From positions 1 through 64,000 of the forward strand of contig NZ_AQQR01000008.1 in assembly GCF_002210095.1 (NCBI RefSeq): a stretch of DNA of 64,000 nt. Reading direction: 5' to 3'. The stretch's first letter is position 1; each line of letters starts with the position of its first letter. The DNA comes from Marinibacterium profundimaris. GTDB lineage: Bacteria; Pseudomonadota; Alphaproteobacteria; Rhodobacterales; Rhodobacteraceae. Shown here piece after piece: positions 10,253-19,883 of this stretch. Below the pieces are notes generated by a model that made no database searches, was not told the DNA's origin, and saw nothing but the letters and a program-made list of their open reading frames with translations. A program made the translations under genes and the position numbers.

Positions 10253-10672
10253 TTACGGCAGCGTGAGGAAGAAGGGATAGGTGAAAAGCCACCAGACGAA
10301 GGTCGGGGCCACGACCGAGACGATTGCCAGCGGAGCGATCTGGCGCAGCGTCCTGTCGTGCATGAAGAGCAGGCCGGAGAGGAAGACGAAGGGGATCGAA
10401 CAGATCAGGAAGCCCATGCCGGTGTTGGGCCAGATGTCGCCCACCGGGACCATGAGCGAGAAATAGGCGAGCGTCAGGCCGAGTGTGCCGAAGAACCGCA
10501 TGCGATCCATCTGGGCAAAGGTGGTGCGCCAGTAGGCGCCGGACCCCGCGATGCGGCGCCGGTCCCGGATGAGGATGGCCAGGCCCAAAAGCCCCAGGAC
10601 AACGGCGATGATGGTCGGAAATACGAGATGTGACCGTTCGAAATCTATGGTCACCTCGGTCAAGTTGCCCAT
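10253..10672 (-). CDS. tctB: Tripartite tricarboxylate transporter, small membrane subunit
   Basis: A 139-residue membrane protein with four predicted transmembrane helices, for example VVLGLLGLAILIRDR and the C-terminal VAPTFVWWLFTYPFFLTLP. The size, topology and position between tctC and tctA identify it as TctB, whose sequence is poorly conserved. A strong GGGAGGGG precedes the ATG at 10672. It is the small membrane partner of TctA. Confidence 0.9.
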   Translation of the reverse strand: MGNLTEVTIDFERSHLVFPTIIAVVLGLLGLAILIRDRRRIAGSGAYWRTTFAQMDRMRFFGTLGLTLAYFSLMVPVGDIWPNTGMGFLICSIPFVFLSGLLFMHDRTLRQIAPLAIVSVVAPTFVWWLFTYPFFLTLP

Positions 10673-10700
10673 GAGCCCCTCCCGTCGTCATGGTGAATTG

Positions 10701-10723
10701 CCCGGGCGGGTGTCGCCCGGGCA
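10701..10723 (-). repeat. GC-rich intercistronic hairpin after tctC
   Basis: Perfect 9-bp stem (GCCCGGGCG / CGCCCGGGC) with loop GGTGT, lying between the tctC stop and tctB. No T-run follows, so it is more likely an mRNA 3' end protector or partial attenuator that favours tctC over tctBA than a full terminator. Confidence 0.6.
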
Positions 10724-10742
10724 AAGGTTTCGTCCAGGCTGC

Positions 10743-11792
10743 TCAGGACTCGCCCGAGATCTCGGCGATCACCTTGGAATAGGTGTCGCGCTTCTGCTCG
10801 AGATGCGCCTTGGCCTCGTCCGAAGGCAGGAAGTTCGGGATGAAGAACGACGCTTTCTGGCGGTCCTGGATCGCGCCCTCGGCGAAGATCTCGGTCAGGG
10901 CCGTGTCGATCTGGTCGATGATCGCCGGATCCATCTCCTTGTTGAACAGGAAAAAGAATTCCTTGTCGAAGGTGAAGTCCTCGCTGCCGTCCAGCGTGAC
11001 CGAGGTTTCCGGCGACGCATATTGCATCAGCGCCGCCCGGTCCGTGTCGCCCATGCCGGCCTCGGGCGCCTGTTCCAGCGTCGCGGGGCGCGCGGTGATC
11101 CAGACGAAGCGCATGCCCTTTTCATCGCCCTCTTCGAGCTGGGTGAACTGCTCGTTGGCCTGGATGGAGCCGTTGATCACGTCGGCCAGCCCGTCCCACA
11201 TCGCCTGGTTCTTGTCGGATTGCGAGCCGGTGTTGACGGCGACGATGTTCGCTTCGGACCCCGGGGACCGGACCGCCGCGGCGTTCTTCATGGCCGAGAA
11301 GCCGATTTCCGACACGCCGCCGGGCTGGATGGCCACGCGGACCTGCTCACCGTTTTCGGCGGCGGTCAGGATGTCCTCCATCGACTGGTAGGGGCTGTCG
11401 GCGGGCACGAGGTAGGCGTTGCCCGGGTTGATCGCGACGGTCGGACCAATGGCATAGGTGGCGAAGGGATCGTCGTATCCCTCGCGGCCATAGAGATGGC
11501 CCAGGTAGGACTGGTCGTGGAAGATCATGATCGTGGTTCCGCGGCTGTCCCGGTCCAGCGCCTTGAACGCGGCCGAGGCGCCGACGGCGTCGACCTTGAT
11601 GTTGATGCCCAGGTGTTCGGACAGGGCATCGGCGACGATGGCGGAGTTCTGGTAGGTGTCGCCGCCGGTCGATTTCGACCCGATGACCATCCGCACGTTG
11701 CGGGGCAGCTCCTGGGCGGCCGCGGCTATCGGCTGGGCCAGGATCGCTGCGGTACTGACGGCGGCAAGCAGGGTTCTGCGGGTGAAAGTCAT
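10743..11792 (-). CDS. tctC: TTT-family periplasmic substrate-binding protein
   Basis: This 349-residue protein has a signal peptide starting MTFTRRTLLAAVSTAAILAQ and ending near AAAAQ, then a Bug/TctC-type binding domain. It captures a carboxylate in the periplasm and passes it to TctAB. The ATG at 11792 was chosen because GGGAGGACATCC precedes it and the signal peptide begins there. Frames extending upstream would cross the operator region. It is the first gene of the tctCBA-lacI run, probably transcribed from the promoter at 11901-11929. Confidence 0.92.
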   Translation of the reverse strand: MTFTRRTLLAAVSTAAILAQPIAAAAQELPRNVRMVIGSKSTGGDTYQNSAIVADALSEHLGINIKVDAVGASAAFKALDRDSRGTTIMIFHDQSYLGHLYGREGYDDPFATYAIGPTVAINPGNAYLVPADSPYQSMEDILTAAENGEQVRVAIQPGGVSEIGFSAMKNAAAVRSPGSEANIVAVNTGSQSDKNQAMWDGLADVINGSIQANEQFTQLEEGDEKGMRFVWITARPATLEQAPEAGMGDTDRAALMQYASPETSVTLDGSEDFTFDKEFFFLFNKEMDPAIIDQIDTALTEIFAEGAIQDRQKASFFIPNFLPSDEAKAHLEQKRDTYSKVIAEISGES

Positions 11793-11879
11793 GGATGTCC
11801 TCCCATGGGGTCGCGGCGCGACCGGTTGATGTCCTTGTCTATGCATGTGCCGGTCACGCTCCTCCGCGTCCGACGGCAC

Positions 11880-11897
11880 AATGTATGCGCATACATG
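11880..11897. promoter_or_regulatory. Palindromic operator 1 (LacI-type)
   Basis: The 16-bp core ATGTATGCGCATACAT (11881-11896) is a perfect palindrome with a central CpG, the hallmark of LacI-family operators. It sits just downstream of the candidate tctC -10 region, where a bound repressor would block initiation. It matches operator 2 over the same 16-bp core. Confidence 0.75.
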
Positions 11898-11900
11898 TAT

Positions 11901-11929
11901 GTTCATCACGACTCGCCTGAACCTGTCAA
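11901..11929 (-). promoter_or_regulatory. Candidate promoter for tctCBA
   Basis: On the minus strand a perfect TTGACA (11929-11924) is followed after 17-18 bases by ATGAAC or TGAACA (about 11906-11900), a weak -10. Operator 1 begins immediately downstream. Confidence 0.5.
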
Positions 11930-11978
11930 GACAGCTTCTCGAATAAACACTTGAAGGCGTTTTGCCCACTTTTCTCCA

Positions 11979-12008
11979 TTGACCCAGAAGAATGTATGCG
12001 CATACATT
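11979..12008 (+). promoter_or_regulatory. Candidate promoter for the dehydratase operon
   Basis: TTGACC (11979-11984), 18-base spacer, TACATT (12003-12008). The spacer and -10 are covered by operator 2, so repressor and RNA polymerase would compete. Confidence 0.55.
11991..12008. promoter_or_regulatory. Palindromic operator 2 (LacI-type)
   Basis: AATGTATGCGCATACATT is a perfect 18-bp palindrome with a central CpG. Its centre lies 111 bp from that of operator 1, about 10.6 helical turns. That spacing could allow a tetrameric LacI-type repressor to loop the DNA. Confidence 0.8.
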
Positions 12009-12043
12009 TCCAGCGAAAGCCATCAGCGAGAGGGAGGTCGACC

Positions 12044-13786
<1,743 letters not shown>

Positions 13787-13796
13787 GGAGGCCGGC

Positions 13797-14696
13797 ATGG
13801 CTCATGACCTGGACAACGCGCTCGAGGGGATTTCGGGCATTCTCGTGACGCCCTACGACGCAGCGGGCGAGATCGCGCCCGCGAAGCTCTCACCGATTAT
13901 CGACCGGGCGCTGGGCGCGGGCGTGCACATGCCGGTGGTCAACGGCAACACCGGCGAATTCTATGCGCTGACCACCGACGAGGCCTGCACCATGGTGGCC
14001 GAGGTCTGCGCCATGGTCGGGGATCGGGCGCCGGTGCTGGCCGGGGTCGGGCGGGGCATTCGCGATGCCTGCCGCCTGGCCGAGGCGTCGGCGCGGGCAG
14101 GGGCGTCGGCGTTGATGATCCACCAGCCGCCGGATCCCTTCGTGGCGCCGCGCGGCACACTGGACTACGTGAAGGCCGTGGGCGACGCCTCGGGCGGGCT
14201 GCCGATCATGCTTTACCTGCGCAACGACGCGATCGGCACAGACGGGATCAAGGCGCTGTGCGACCTGCCCGGCGTGAAGGGCGTGAAATGGGCGACGCCC
14301 AACCCGCTGAAGCTTGCCGATGCCATTGCCGCCTGCGATCCGTCGATCACCTGGGTCGGCGGCCTGGCCGAGGTCTGGGCGCCGCCGCTCTACGCGGTGG
14401 GGGCGCGGGGGTTCACCTCGGGGCTGATCAACGTCTGGCCGGAACGGTCCATGGCCATCCACGCGGCGCTGCACGGCGGAGATTACAGCACCGCCAACCG
14501 GCTGATCGCCGGGATGCGCGCCTTCGAGGACATTCGCGCCGAAGAGCTCAACGGCACCAATGTGACCGGCGTCAAGGCGGCGCTGCAGGCGCTGGGCCAG
14601 GATTGCGGCCCGACGCGGCCGCCGTCGGCCTGGCCGCTGACCGGGCCGCAGCAGGTCAGGTTGCAGGACTTCCTGAAATCAAACGGCCTGATCTGA
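13797..14696 (+). CDS. DHDPS/N-acetylneuraminate lyase-family enzyme
   Basis: A 299-residue (beta/alpha)8 barrel of the dihydrodipicolinate synthase family. The GxxGE-type motif is NGNTGEF (about residues 50-55), the catalytic tyrosine lies in IMLYLRND (about Tyr140), and the Schiff-base lysine in GVKGVKWATP (about Lys164). Following a sugar-acid dehydratase, it is likely a 2-keto-3-deoxy-sugar-acid dehydratase or aldolase rather than a lysine-biosynthesis enzyme. The start codon is 10 bases after the dehydratase stop with GAGGAGG between them, so the two genes are in one operon. Confidence 0.85.
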   Translation: MAHDLDNALEGISGILVTPYDAAGEIAPAKLSPIIDRALGAGVHMPVVNGNTGEFYALTTDEACTMVAEVCAMVGDRAPVLAGVGRGIRDACRLAEASARAGASALMIHQPPDPFVAPRGTLDYVKAVGDASGGLPIMLYLRNDAIGTDGIKALCDLPGVKGVKWATPNPLKLADAIAACDPSITWVGGLAEVWAPPLYAVGARGFTSGLINVWPERSMAIHAALHGGDYSTANRLIAGMRAFEDIRAEELNGTNVTGVKAALQALGQDCGPTRPPSAWPLTGPQQVRLQDFLKSNGLI

Positions 14697-14900
14697 AAGC
14701 CCGACAGATGCCGGCATTTCGGGGTGGCAGGCCGCTGATCGCCATGAGGGGCATGGATGACCATGCCACCGGTGGCGCGCGCTTCAGCCGATGCGCGGTG
14801 GCCATCCTGCCGGTCCCCGCGTCCCGCGCCCGGATGGCCTGACCTGATATCACCGCCGGCGGCGATGCCCGCCGGTTCCATGAACGGAGGAGAGACGAGA

Positions 14901-15611
14901 ATGAACGAAGCGACCCGCGAAAAGCTGATGAGCGTTTCGGTGGCAACCCTGGCGACGGCGCTTTTCAAGCGCGGCCTGCGCAATCAGGTGATACAGGGCG
15001 TCGGCCCGATCGGCTGGAAGGGCAAGAACATGGTGGGCCCGGCCTTCACCCTGCGCTACATGCCAGCGCGCGAAGACCGCAACCAGCTGACTGAGTTCCG
15101 CAATCCCGAGCATCCCCAGCGCAAGGCGATCGAGACCTGCCCCGAGGGGCACGTGCTGGTCATGGACAGCCGCAAGCAGGCGAACGCGGCCTCGGCCGGT
15201 GACATCCTGATCACCCGCCTGATGATGCGGGGCGGGGCCGGCGTGGTGTCCGACGGCGGGTTCCGCGACGCGGCGGCCATCGCCAAGCTGGACATGCCGG
15301 CCTACCATACGCGGCCGACGTCGCCCACGAACCTGACCAACAACGAGGCGATCGAGATCAACGGTCCCATCGGATGCGGCGACGCGCCTGTCTTTCCGGG
15401 CGATGTCGTCGTGGGCGATGCCGATTGCGTCATCGTCATCCCGGCGCACCTGGCCGACGAGGTCGCCGACGAAGCCGTCGAAATGACCGCCTACGAGGAT
15501 TTCGTGTCCGAGCGGGTCAGGGAGGGTGCGTCGATCATCGGCCTCTATCCCGGAACGAAGGACGAGAACCTGGCGCTCTTCGCCGAATGGCGCAAGGCAA
15601 ACGGACGGTAA
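14901..15611 (+). CDS. RraA-family protein (HMG/CHA aldolase-like)
   Basis: The 236-residue product belongs to the RraA family, which covers class II pyruvate aldolases such as 4-hydroxy-4-methyl-2-oxoglutarate aldolase as well as the RNase E regulator RraA. Active-site-type motifs include GDILITRLMMRGGAGVVSDG followed by GFRD, and the C-terminal GDVVVGDADCVIVIP. GGAGGAGAG precedes the ATG at 14901. Being third in a sugar-acid operon, a metabolic aldolase or lyase role is more likely than RNase control. About 200 bases between the preceding stop and this start hold no recognisable gene. Confidence 0.82.
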   Translation: MNEATREKLMSVSVATLATALFKRGLRNQVIQGVGPIGWKGKNMVGPAFTLRYMPAREDRNQLTEFRNPEHPQRKAIETCPEGHVLVMDSRKQANAASAGDILITRLMMRGGAGVVSDGGFRDAAAIAKLDMPAYHTRPTSPTNLTNNEAIEINGPIGCGDAPVFPGDVVVGDADCVIVIPAHLADEVADEAVEMTAYEDFVSERVREGASIIGLYPGTKDENLALFAEWRKANGR

Positions 15612-15849
15612 GACCGGCGCGGCGGGGCCTGCCCGCCCCGTCTCGGGCCGGCGAGGTCAGATCTGGGCCGATCCCGGGGCCCGGCGCGGTCCCGCGAGAC
15701 GGGCGAGTTGGCCCGGGACTTCGCAATCCTCCGCGGGGGGGCACATCGCTGGTCCCCGACCGGACGCGGCGGCAAGAAGTTCCGGCACCTGCCGGACCGG
15801 ATCGACGATGACGCTGTCCGGCTCTGGCGTCCGGACCATGCAGGGGTTT

Positions 15850-15869
15850 CCCTCCGGCATGCCGGAGGG
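15850..15869. terminator. Hairpin between convergent operons
   Basis: CCCTCCGGCATGCCGGAGGG is a perfect 20-bp inverted repeat followed on the plus strand by TTCT. It lies between the stops of the convergent RraA-family and lrp-type genes, so it could end either transcript. The poor T-run makes intrinsic termination uncertain. Confidence 0.4.
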
Positions 15870-15902
15870 TTCTGCGCCCCGATGTCATTCAGTCGTCCCG
15901 GA

Positions 15903-16415
15903 TCAAAGGTGTTCGGTCGGGATGGCGGTCGTGAACTTCAGCTCTTCCATGGCCATCATCGAATTCACCTGGCTGAATTCTAGGCGGCGGATCATCGTCT
16001 TGTAGACGGCATCATAGGACGCCATGTCCGGCACCACGACCTTCAGGATGTAGTCCACCGTTCCGGTCAGCCTGTAGGCCTCGACGATCTCGGGGATCTC
16101 GTCGATCAGCTTGCGGAACTCCTCGAGCCAGTCGATGCCGTGGCGGGTCGTGCTGAGGCCGATGAAGACGGTGAGAGGCACATTCGCCCGCTGCTGATCG
16201 ACCAGCGCGACGCGCTTCTTGATCAGGCCAGCCTCTTCCATGCGTTTGATCCGGCGCCAGCAGGGGTTGGTGGACAGGCCGACCGTCTCCGAGATCACGT
16301 GCATCGGCGTATCGCTGTCCTCCTGGAGCATGTCGAGGATCCTCCGGTCGATATCGTCGAAGGATATGCTCTCGATCGGCTTGGAGCCTGTCTTGCGAGG
16401 ACGCCGTTCCGTCAT
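15903..16415 (-). CDS. Lrp/AsnC-family transcriptional regulator
   Basis: A 170-residue Lrp/AsnC regulator. The N-terminal helix-turn-helix reads ISFDDIDRRILDMLQEDSDT and then SETVGLSTNPCWRRIKRMEE. A C-terminal ligand-binding (RAM) domain follows, with VEAYRLTGTVDYILKVVVPD. Such proteins sense amino acids. The start ATG overlaps the stop of the upstream VOC gene (ATGA), so the two are co-translated. A role in controlling the divergent amino-acid/peptide uptake operon is plausible from position. Confidence 0.9.
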   Translation of the reverse strand: MTERRPRKTGSKPIESISFDDIDRRILDMLQEDSDTPMHVISETVGLSTNPCWRRIKRMEEAGLIKKRVALVDQQRANVPLTVFIGLSTTRHGIDWLEEFRKLIDEIPEIVEAYRLTGTVDYILKVVVPDMASYDAVYKTMIRRLEFSQVNSMMAMEELKFTTAIPTEHL

Positions 16416-17272
16416 CCTGCCACGAACTCCATCAGCACGCCGGCTGCGTGTTCCGGGCCCACGGCCAGCCCCTCGGCGGTCTCGACCGGGGTGATCCCCG
16501 CCGCGCTCAGGCAGCCCGTGACGGCGGACAGATCGGCAACCTTGACCCGAAGCGCGGTGAAGGCGCCGCGCGTGGTGCCCGCAAGGTCGAGGCCCTCGTA
16601 ATAGGCGCCAAGCCTGTCCGGGCCGGCCAGGATCAGGGGGGCGGAATTTTCGCCGGTGTGGACGGTGCTGAAGCCGTCTTCGGTGCTGACCGTTCCAGCG
16701 GCCCACAGTCGGGCGAACCGTTCGGCCTCATCCTCGGGGGCGTCCGAAAGGGCCAGTATCGCGCCAAGCCCCGTAGCCGTGTTCGGATGGGACAGAAGCT
16801 CGCGGACCCAGACGGTTTCGGGCGTCTTGTGTTCGCACATGAAGACGGTGCCGCGCGGCGTCTCGTCGGGTGTGAAGGCCACGGTAGAGAAGGCAGCGAT
16901 CCCCTCTGTCCCGTCGGGAAGCGGCACGGGGCGCGAGAAACTGCCCAGCCCCTGGGTCGCGATGCCCAGCTCCTCCAGCTCGCGGGCCGCGTCTTCGGCT
17001 GTGCCGATCCGGCAGGCAATGGCGTGGAGCCCCTGTTTCATCGTGGCCAGCATCTCACGCCGCGGGGCGTTAAGCTCTGTCGGTTGAAGGATTCCCAGCA
17101 GCTCGAAATAATCTTCTGGAAACATGATCGTGTAGTTCGCGGTGCCCTTCGATGCCGAATGCAGGCCGCGCGGCGACAGGGTAAAGCCAAGCGCCCGGTA
17201 CTGGGAGGCTGCGGTGTCGAGATTGTCGACCAGCGCGAAGCAATGGTCGATGCCTTTCACGGGATGCGGCAT
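16412..17272 (-). CDS. VOC (glyoxalase-like) family protein
   Basis: A 286-residue protein beginning MPHPVKGIDHCFALVDNLDT, the metal-binding start of a vicinal-oxygen-chelate domain of the glyoxalase_3-like type. A second module is suggested by the C-terminal half. Candidate metal ligands are His in GIDHCFAL and the glutamate in FPEDYFELLGIL. The reaction is unknown; relatives are often labelled only VOC family protein. It sits between the SDR and the Lrp regulator on the same strand and overlaps the latter by 4 bases. Confidence 0.8.
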   Translation of the reverse strand: MPHPVKGIDHCFALVDNLDTAASQYRALGFTLSPRGLHSASKGTANYTIMFPEDYFELLGILQPTELNAPRREMLATMKQGLHAIACRIGTAEDAARELEELGIATQGLGSFSRPVPLPDGTEGIAAFSTVAFTPDETPRGTVFMCEHKTPETVWVRELLSHPNTATGLGAILALSDAPEDEAERFARLWAAGTVSTEDGFSTVHTGENSAPLILAGPDRLGAYYEGLDLAGTTRGAFTALRVKVADLSAVTGCLSAAGITPVETAEGLAVGPEHAAGVLMEFVAG

Positions 17273-17298
17273 GGGGTGGTCTCCGGTGTGTTGAGGTG

Positions 17299-18009
17299 TC
17301 AGCGGCGCACGGGCGCGAGCAGGATTTCCGGGAGGGAAATTCCCGGCTGCATCTGCGCCACGAAAAGCGCGGTCTTGGCCATGTCTTCGGGTTGGATCAT
17401 CGCGGCCAGTTTCGAGGTGTCGAACCCGGGCCGCCTGGACAGCAGCGGTGTCGCGACCTCGGCCGGGCAAAGCGCGGTGGAGCGAATGCCGTTCACGCCT
17501 TCCTCGTCGTTCAGGCTGAGCGAGATGTCCGACAACGCATGTTTCGAGGCGCCGTAGGCAACACCGCCGACATCGGAATGGAACCGTCCTGCCCAGCTGG
17601 AGGTGTGGATCATCACGCCGTCCTGCTGCGCGCGCATGATGGGCAGGCACGCGGCGATCACGTTAAGCGCGCCGGTCAGGTTCACGTCGATCACCCTGTC
17701 CCAGCTGTCCCAGTCCAGGTCGGCCCATCTGCGCCTGGGAATGTTCAGGCCGGCATTGTTGCACAGCACGTCGAGCCGGCCGCCCCAGTCCCGGATGTCC
17801 CCTGCCGCCCCGGCCATGCCGTCGCGATCCGTCACATCGCCGGGAAGAACCAGAACCTCGTCCCGGTCCGGCAGGGCCTCGGCCACCTGTTCCAGCGTCT
17901 CGGCCCGGCGCGCGGTCAGCGCGACCCTGTAGCCGGCCTGGGCAAATGCCGTGGCCATAGCGGCGCCTATGCCCGATCCGGCGCCTGTGATCCATACAAC
18001 CTTGCGCAA
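17299..18009 (-). CDS. Short-chain dehydrogenase/reductase
   Basis: A 236-residue classical SDR. The nucleotide-binding motif is TGAGSGIGAAMA at residues 8-19, then CNNAG, and the catalytic Ser/Tyr/Lys in IHTSSWAG and YGASKHA. An arginine-rich stretch after beta-2 (ALTARRAE) suggests NADP preference. The start is TTG at 18009, preceded by GGAGGGAG at proper spacing; no ATG fits. The substrate is unknown. It is the first gene of the SDR-VOC-lrp run, divergent from the peptide importer operon. Confidence 0.85.
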   Translation of the reverse strand: MRKVVWITGAGSGIGAAMATAFAQAGYRVALTARRAETLEQVAEALPDRDEVLVLPGDVTDRDGMAGAAGDIRDWGGRLDVLCNNAGLNIPRRRWADLDWDSWDRVIDVNLTGALNVIAACLPIMRAQQDGVMIHTSSWAGRFHSDVGGVAYGASKHALSDISLSLNDEEGVNGIRSTALCPAEVATPLLSRRPGFDTSKLAAMIQPEDMAKTALFVAQMQPGISLPEILLAPVRR

Positions 18010-18022
18010 GGGCTCCCTCCGA

Positions 18023-18043
18023 TTGACCGCTTTGGTCGGTTAA
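18023..18043. promoter_or_regulatory. Candidate operator: TTGACCG-N7-CGGTTAA
   Basis: Inverted repeat with 7-base arms (one mismatch) and a 7-base spacer, 14 bases before the SDR start in the divergent SDR/importer region. It resembles a dimeric-repressor site. Which regulator binds it cannot be said; the adjacent Lrp is one candidate. Confidence 0.4.
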
Positions 18044-18221
18044 TTTAATACCAAGCTATGGGATCTTTGTAGATGTTTTTACCACTAGAGTTGTGTTTTC
18101 TGGTTTTTCTGTTGACCGAGCTGCGGGAAGAGCCTCAGATTAAGCCATGTTGGCCGGGGGTGCGACGTCTGGCCCGCCAAAAAGCAGAGCAAATCGAATC
18201 CCAACTTGGAGAAGCTTGAAG

Positions 18222-19817
18222 ATGACGGTCAAATTAAGAAAGGCAGGTCTGATGCTTGCCGCGGCCGGGGCGTTCAGTTCCGCCGCGTTCAGCGTCGCGG
18301 CCCAGGACGAGGTCCAGAAGGGCGGCACTGCCATCATTCACATGAATTCCGAGCAGCGCATCCTGAACCCTGCGCTGAGAGCGTCGACCGGGGTCTACAA
18401 CATCTCGGGCAAGATCATGGAACCCCTGATCGACAAGAGCTACGACGGCTACGAGCCGGTGCTGGCCACCGAATGGTCCGGCTCCGAGGATGGCAGCCAG
18501 ATCACCGTCAAGCTGCGCGAAGGCGTGAAATGGCATGACGGCGAGGATTTCACCTGTGAAGATGTCGCCTTCTCGGCGATGGAAATGTGGAAGGAGCTGC
18601 TGAACTACTCCTCCGCGCTGCAGGCCAACCTGGAAAGCGTCGACTGCCCCGATCCGCATACGGCCGTGTTCAACTATTCCAAGCCGATGCCGCTGGAACT
18701 CTTCGTGGCCGCGATGCCGGATCTCGGCCACCCGGTGCCCAAGCACCTTTACGAAGGCACCGACCTTCTGAAAAACGAATACAACAACGCGCCCGTCGGC
18801 ACGGGCCCCTTCAAGTTCGTCGAATACCAGCGCGGCCAGTACGTGATGGCCGAGAAAAACGAGGACTACTGGCGTGACGGGTATCCGTATCTCGACCGGA
18901 TCGTCTGGCGCTTCATCAAGGACAAGTCCGCTGCCGCCGCCGCTCTCGAGGCCGGCGAGGTGCATGAATCCGGGTTCATCGGGGTCTCCATGGCGGATGT
19001 CGAGCGTCTGGCCGAGGACGACCGTTTCGATGTCGGGACCAAGGGGTACGAGAACAACGTTGCCCACTCGACCGTCGAGTTCAATCACCGCAACCCGATC
19101 CTGGCCGATCTGAAGGTGCGTCAGGCCATCTATCACGGCCTGGATATCGACTATGCGATCGACACGATCATGCGCGGCTTCGCCAAGCCGGGCCGCGGCC
19201 CCGTGCCCAGTGCCGGCGGGATCAACTATACCGACGACGTGCCGACCTATCCCTACGATCCCGAGCTTGCCAAGCAGATGCTGGACGAGGCGGGCTACCC
19301 GGTCCAGGACGACGGCTTCCGGTTCAAGCTGCGCCACCGTCCCGCGCCCTGGGGCGAATACACCCAGCTCTGGGCCGAGTATTTCGCCCAGGCCATGAAG
19401 GAGATCGACATCGACGTCGAGCTGCTGACCAATGACGCGCCGGGCTTCCTGAGCGGGGTCTATCGCGACCACGATTTCGACACGGCGAACGGCTGGCACC
19501 AGTTCCGGTCGGACCCGGCCGTCTCGACGATGGTCTGGCTTCGGTCGGGTCAGCCCAACGGCACGCCCTGGACCAACCAGTTCGGCTGGAAGAGCGAAGA
19601 GATCGACACCATGATCGACGAGGCCGCATCCGAGCTGGATGTCGAGAAACGCGCCGAGATGTATCACCAGATCCAGGTGCGCGCGATGGAAGAGCTGCCG
19701 GTGATCTTCGCGATCGAGCATCCCTTCATCTCGGTCACCTCCAAGAAGCTGAAGAACCATCACAATACCCCGCGCTGGACGTCCTCCAGCTGGTATGACC
19801 TCTGGCTCGAACAGTAA
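18222..19817 (+). CDS. Peptide-type ABC transporter substrate-binding protein (SBP family 5)
   Basis: A 531-residue periplasmic binding protein of SBP family 5 (DppA/OppA type), with a signal peptide ending near FSVAAQ. Family-typical stretches are LREGVKWHDGEDFTCEDVAF, GTGPFKFVEYQRGQYVMAEK and the C-terminal EELPVIFAIEHPF. It delivers a peptide-like ligand to the permeases encoded next. ATG 18222 has GGAG ten bases upstream. It is the first gene of an operon reaching to 28006. The ligand may be a modified peptide or amino-acid derivative, judged from the enzymes downstream. Confidence 0.92.
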   Translation: MTVKLRKAGLMLAAAGAFSSAAFSVAAQDEVQKGGTAIIHMNSEQRILNPALRASTGVYNISGKIMEPLIDKSYDGYEPVLATEWSGSEDGSQITVKLREGVKWHDGEDFTCEDVAFSAMEMWKELLNYSSALQANLESVDCPDPHTAVFNYSKPMPLELFVAAMPDLGHPVPKHLYEGTDLLKNEYNNAPVGTGPFKFVEYQRGQYVMAEKNEDYWRDGYPYLDRIVWRFIKDKSAAAAALEAGEVHESGFIGVSMADVERLAEDDRFDVGTKGYENNVAHSTVEFNHRNPILADLKVRQAIYHGLDIDYAIDTIMRGFAKPGRGPVPSAGGINYTDDVPTYPYDPELAKQMLDEAGYPVQDDGFRFKLRHRPAPWGEYTQLWAEYFAQAMKEIDIDVELLTNDAPGFLSGVYRDHDFDTANGWHQFRSDPAVSTMVWLRSGQPNGTPWTNQFGWKSEEIDTMIDEAASELDVEKRAEMYHQIQVRAMEELPVIFAIEHPFISVTSKKLKNHHNTPRWTSSSWYDLWLEQ

Positions 19818-19825
19818 CCTGAACA

Positions 19826-19857
19826 GGGGACGGGCGCGAAAGGCCGCGCCCGTCTCC
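19826..19857 (+). repeat. GC-rich intercistronic hairpin after the SBP gene
   Basis: A 10-bp perfect stem (GACGGGCGCG / CGCGCCCGTC, 19829-19838 with 19845-19854), extendable to 13 bp with one G-U pair. It lies between the SBP stop and the first permease. No T-run follows, which fits an mRNA-stabilising or partial-termination element giving excess binding protein. Confidence 0.6.
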
Positions 19858-19883
19858 ACCCTCCCGACAGCATTCCCCTGAAC

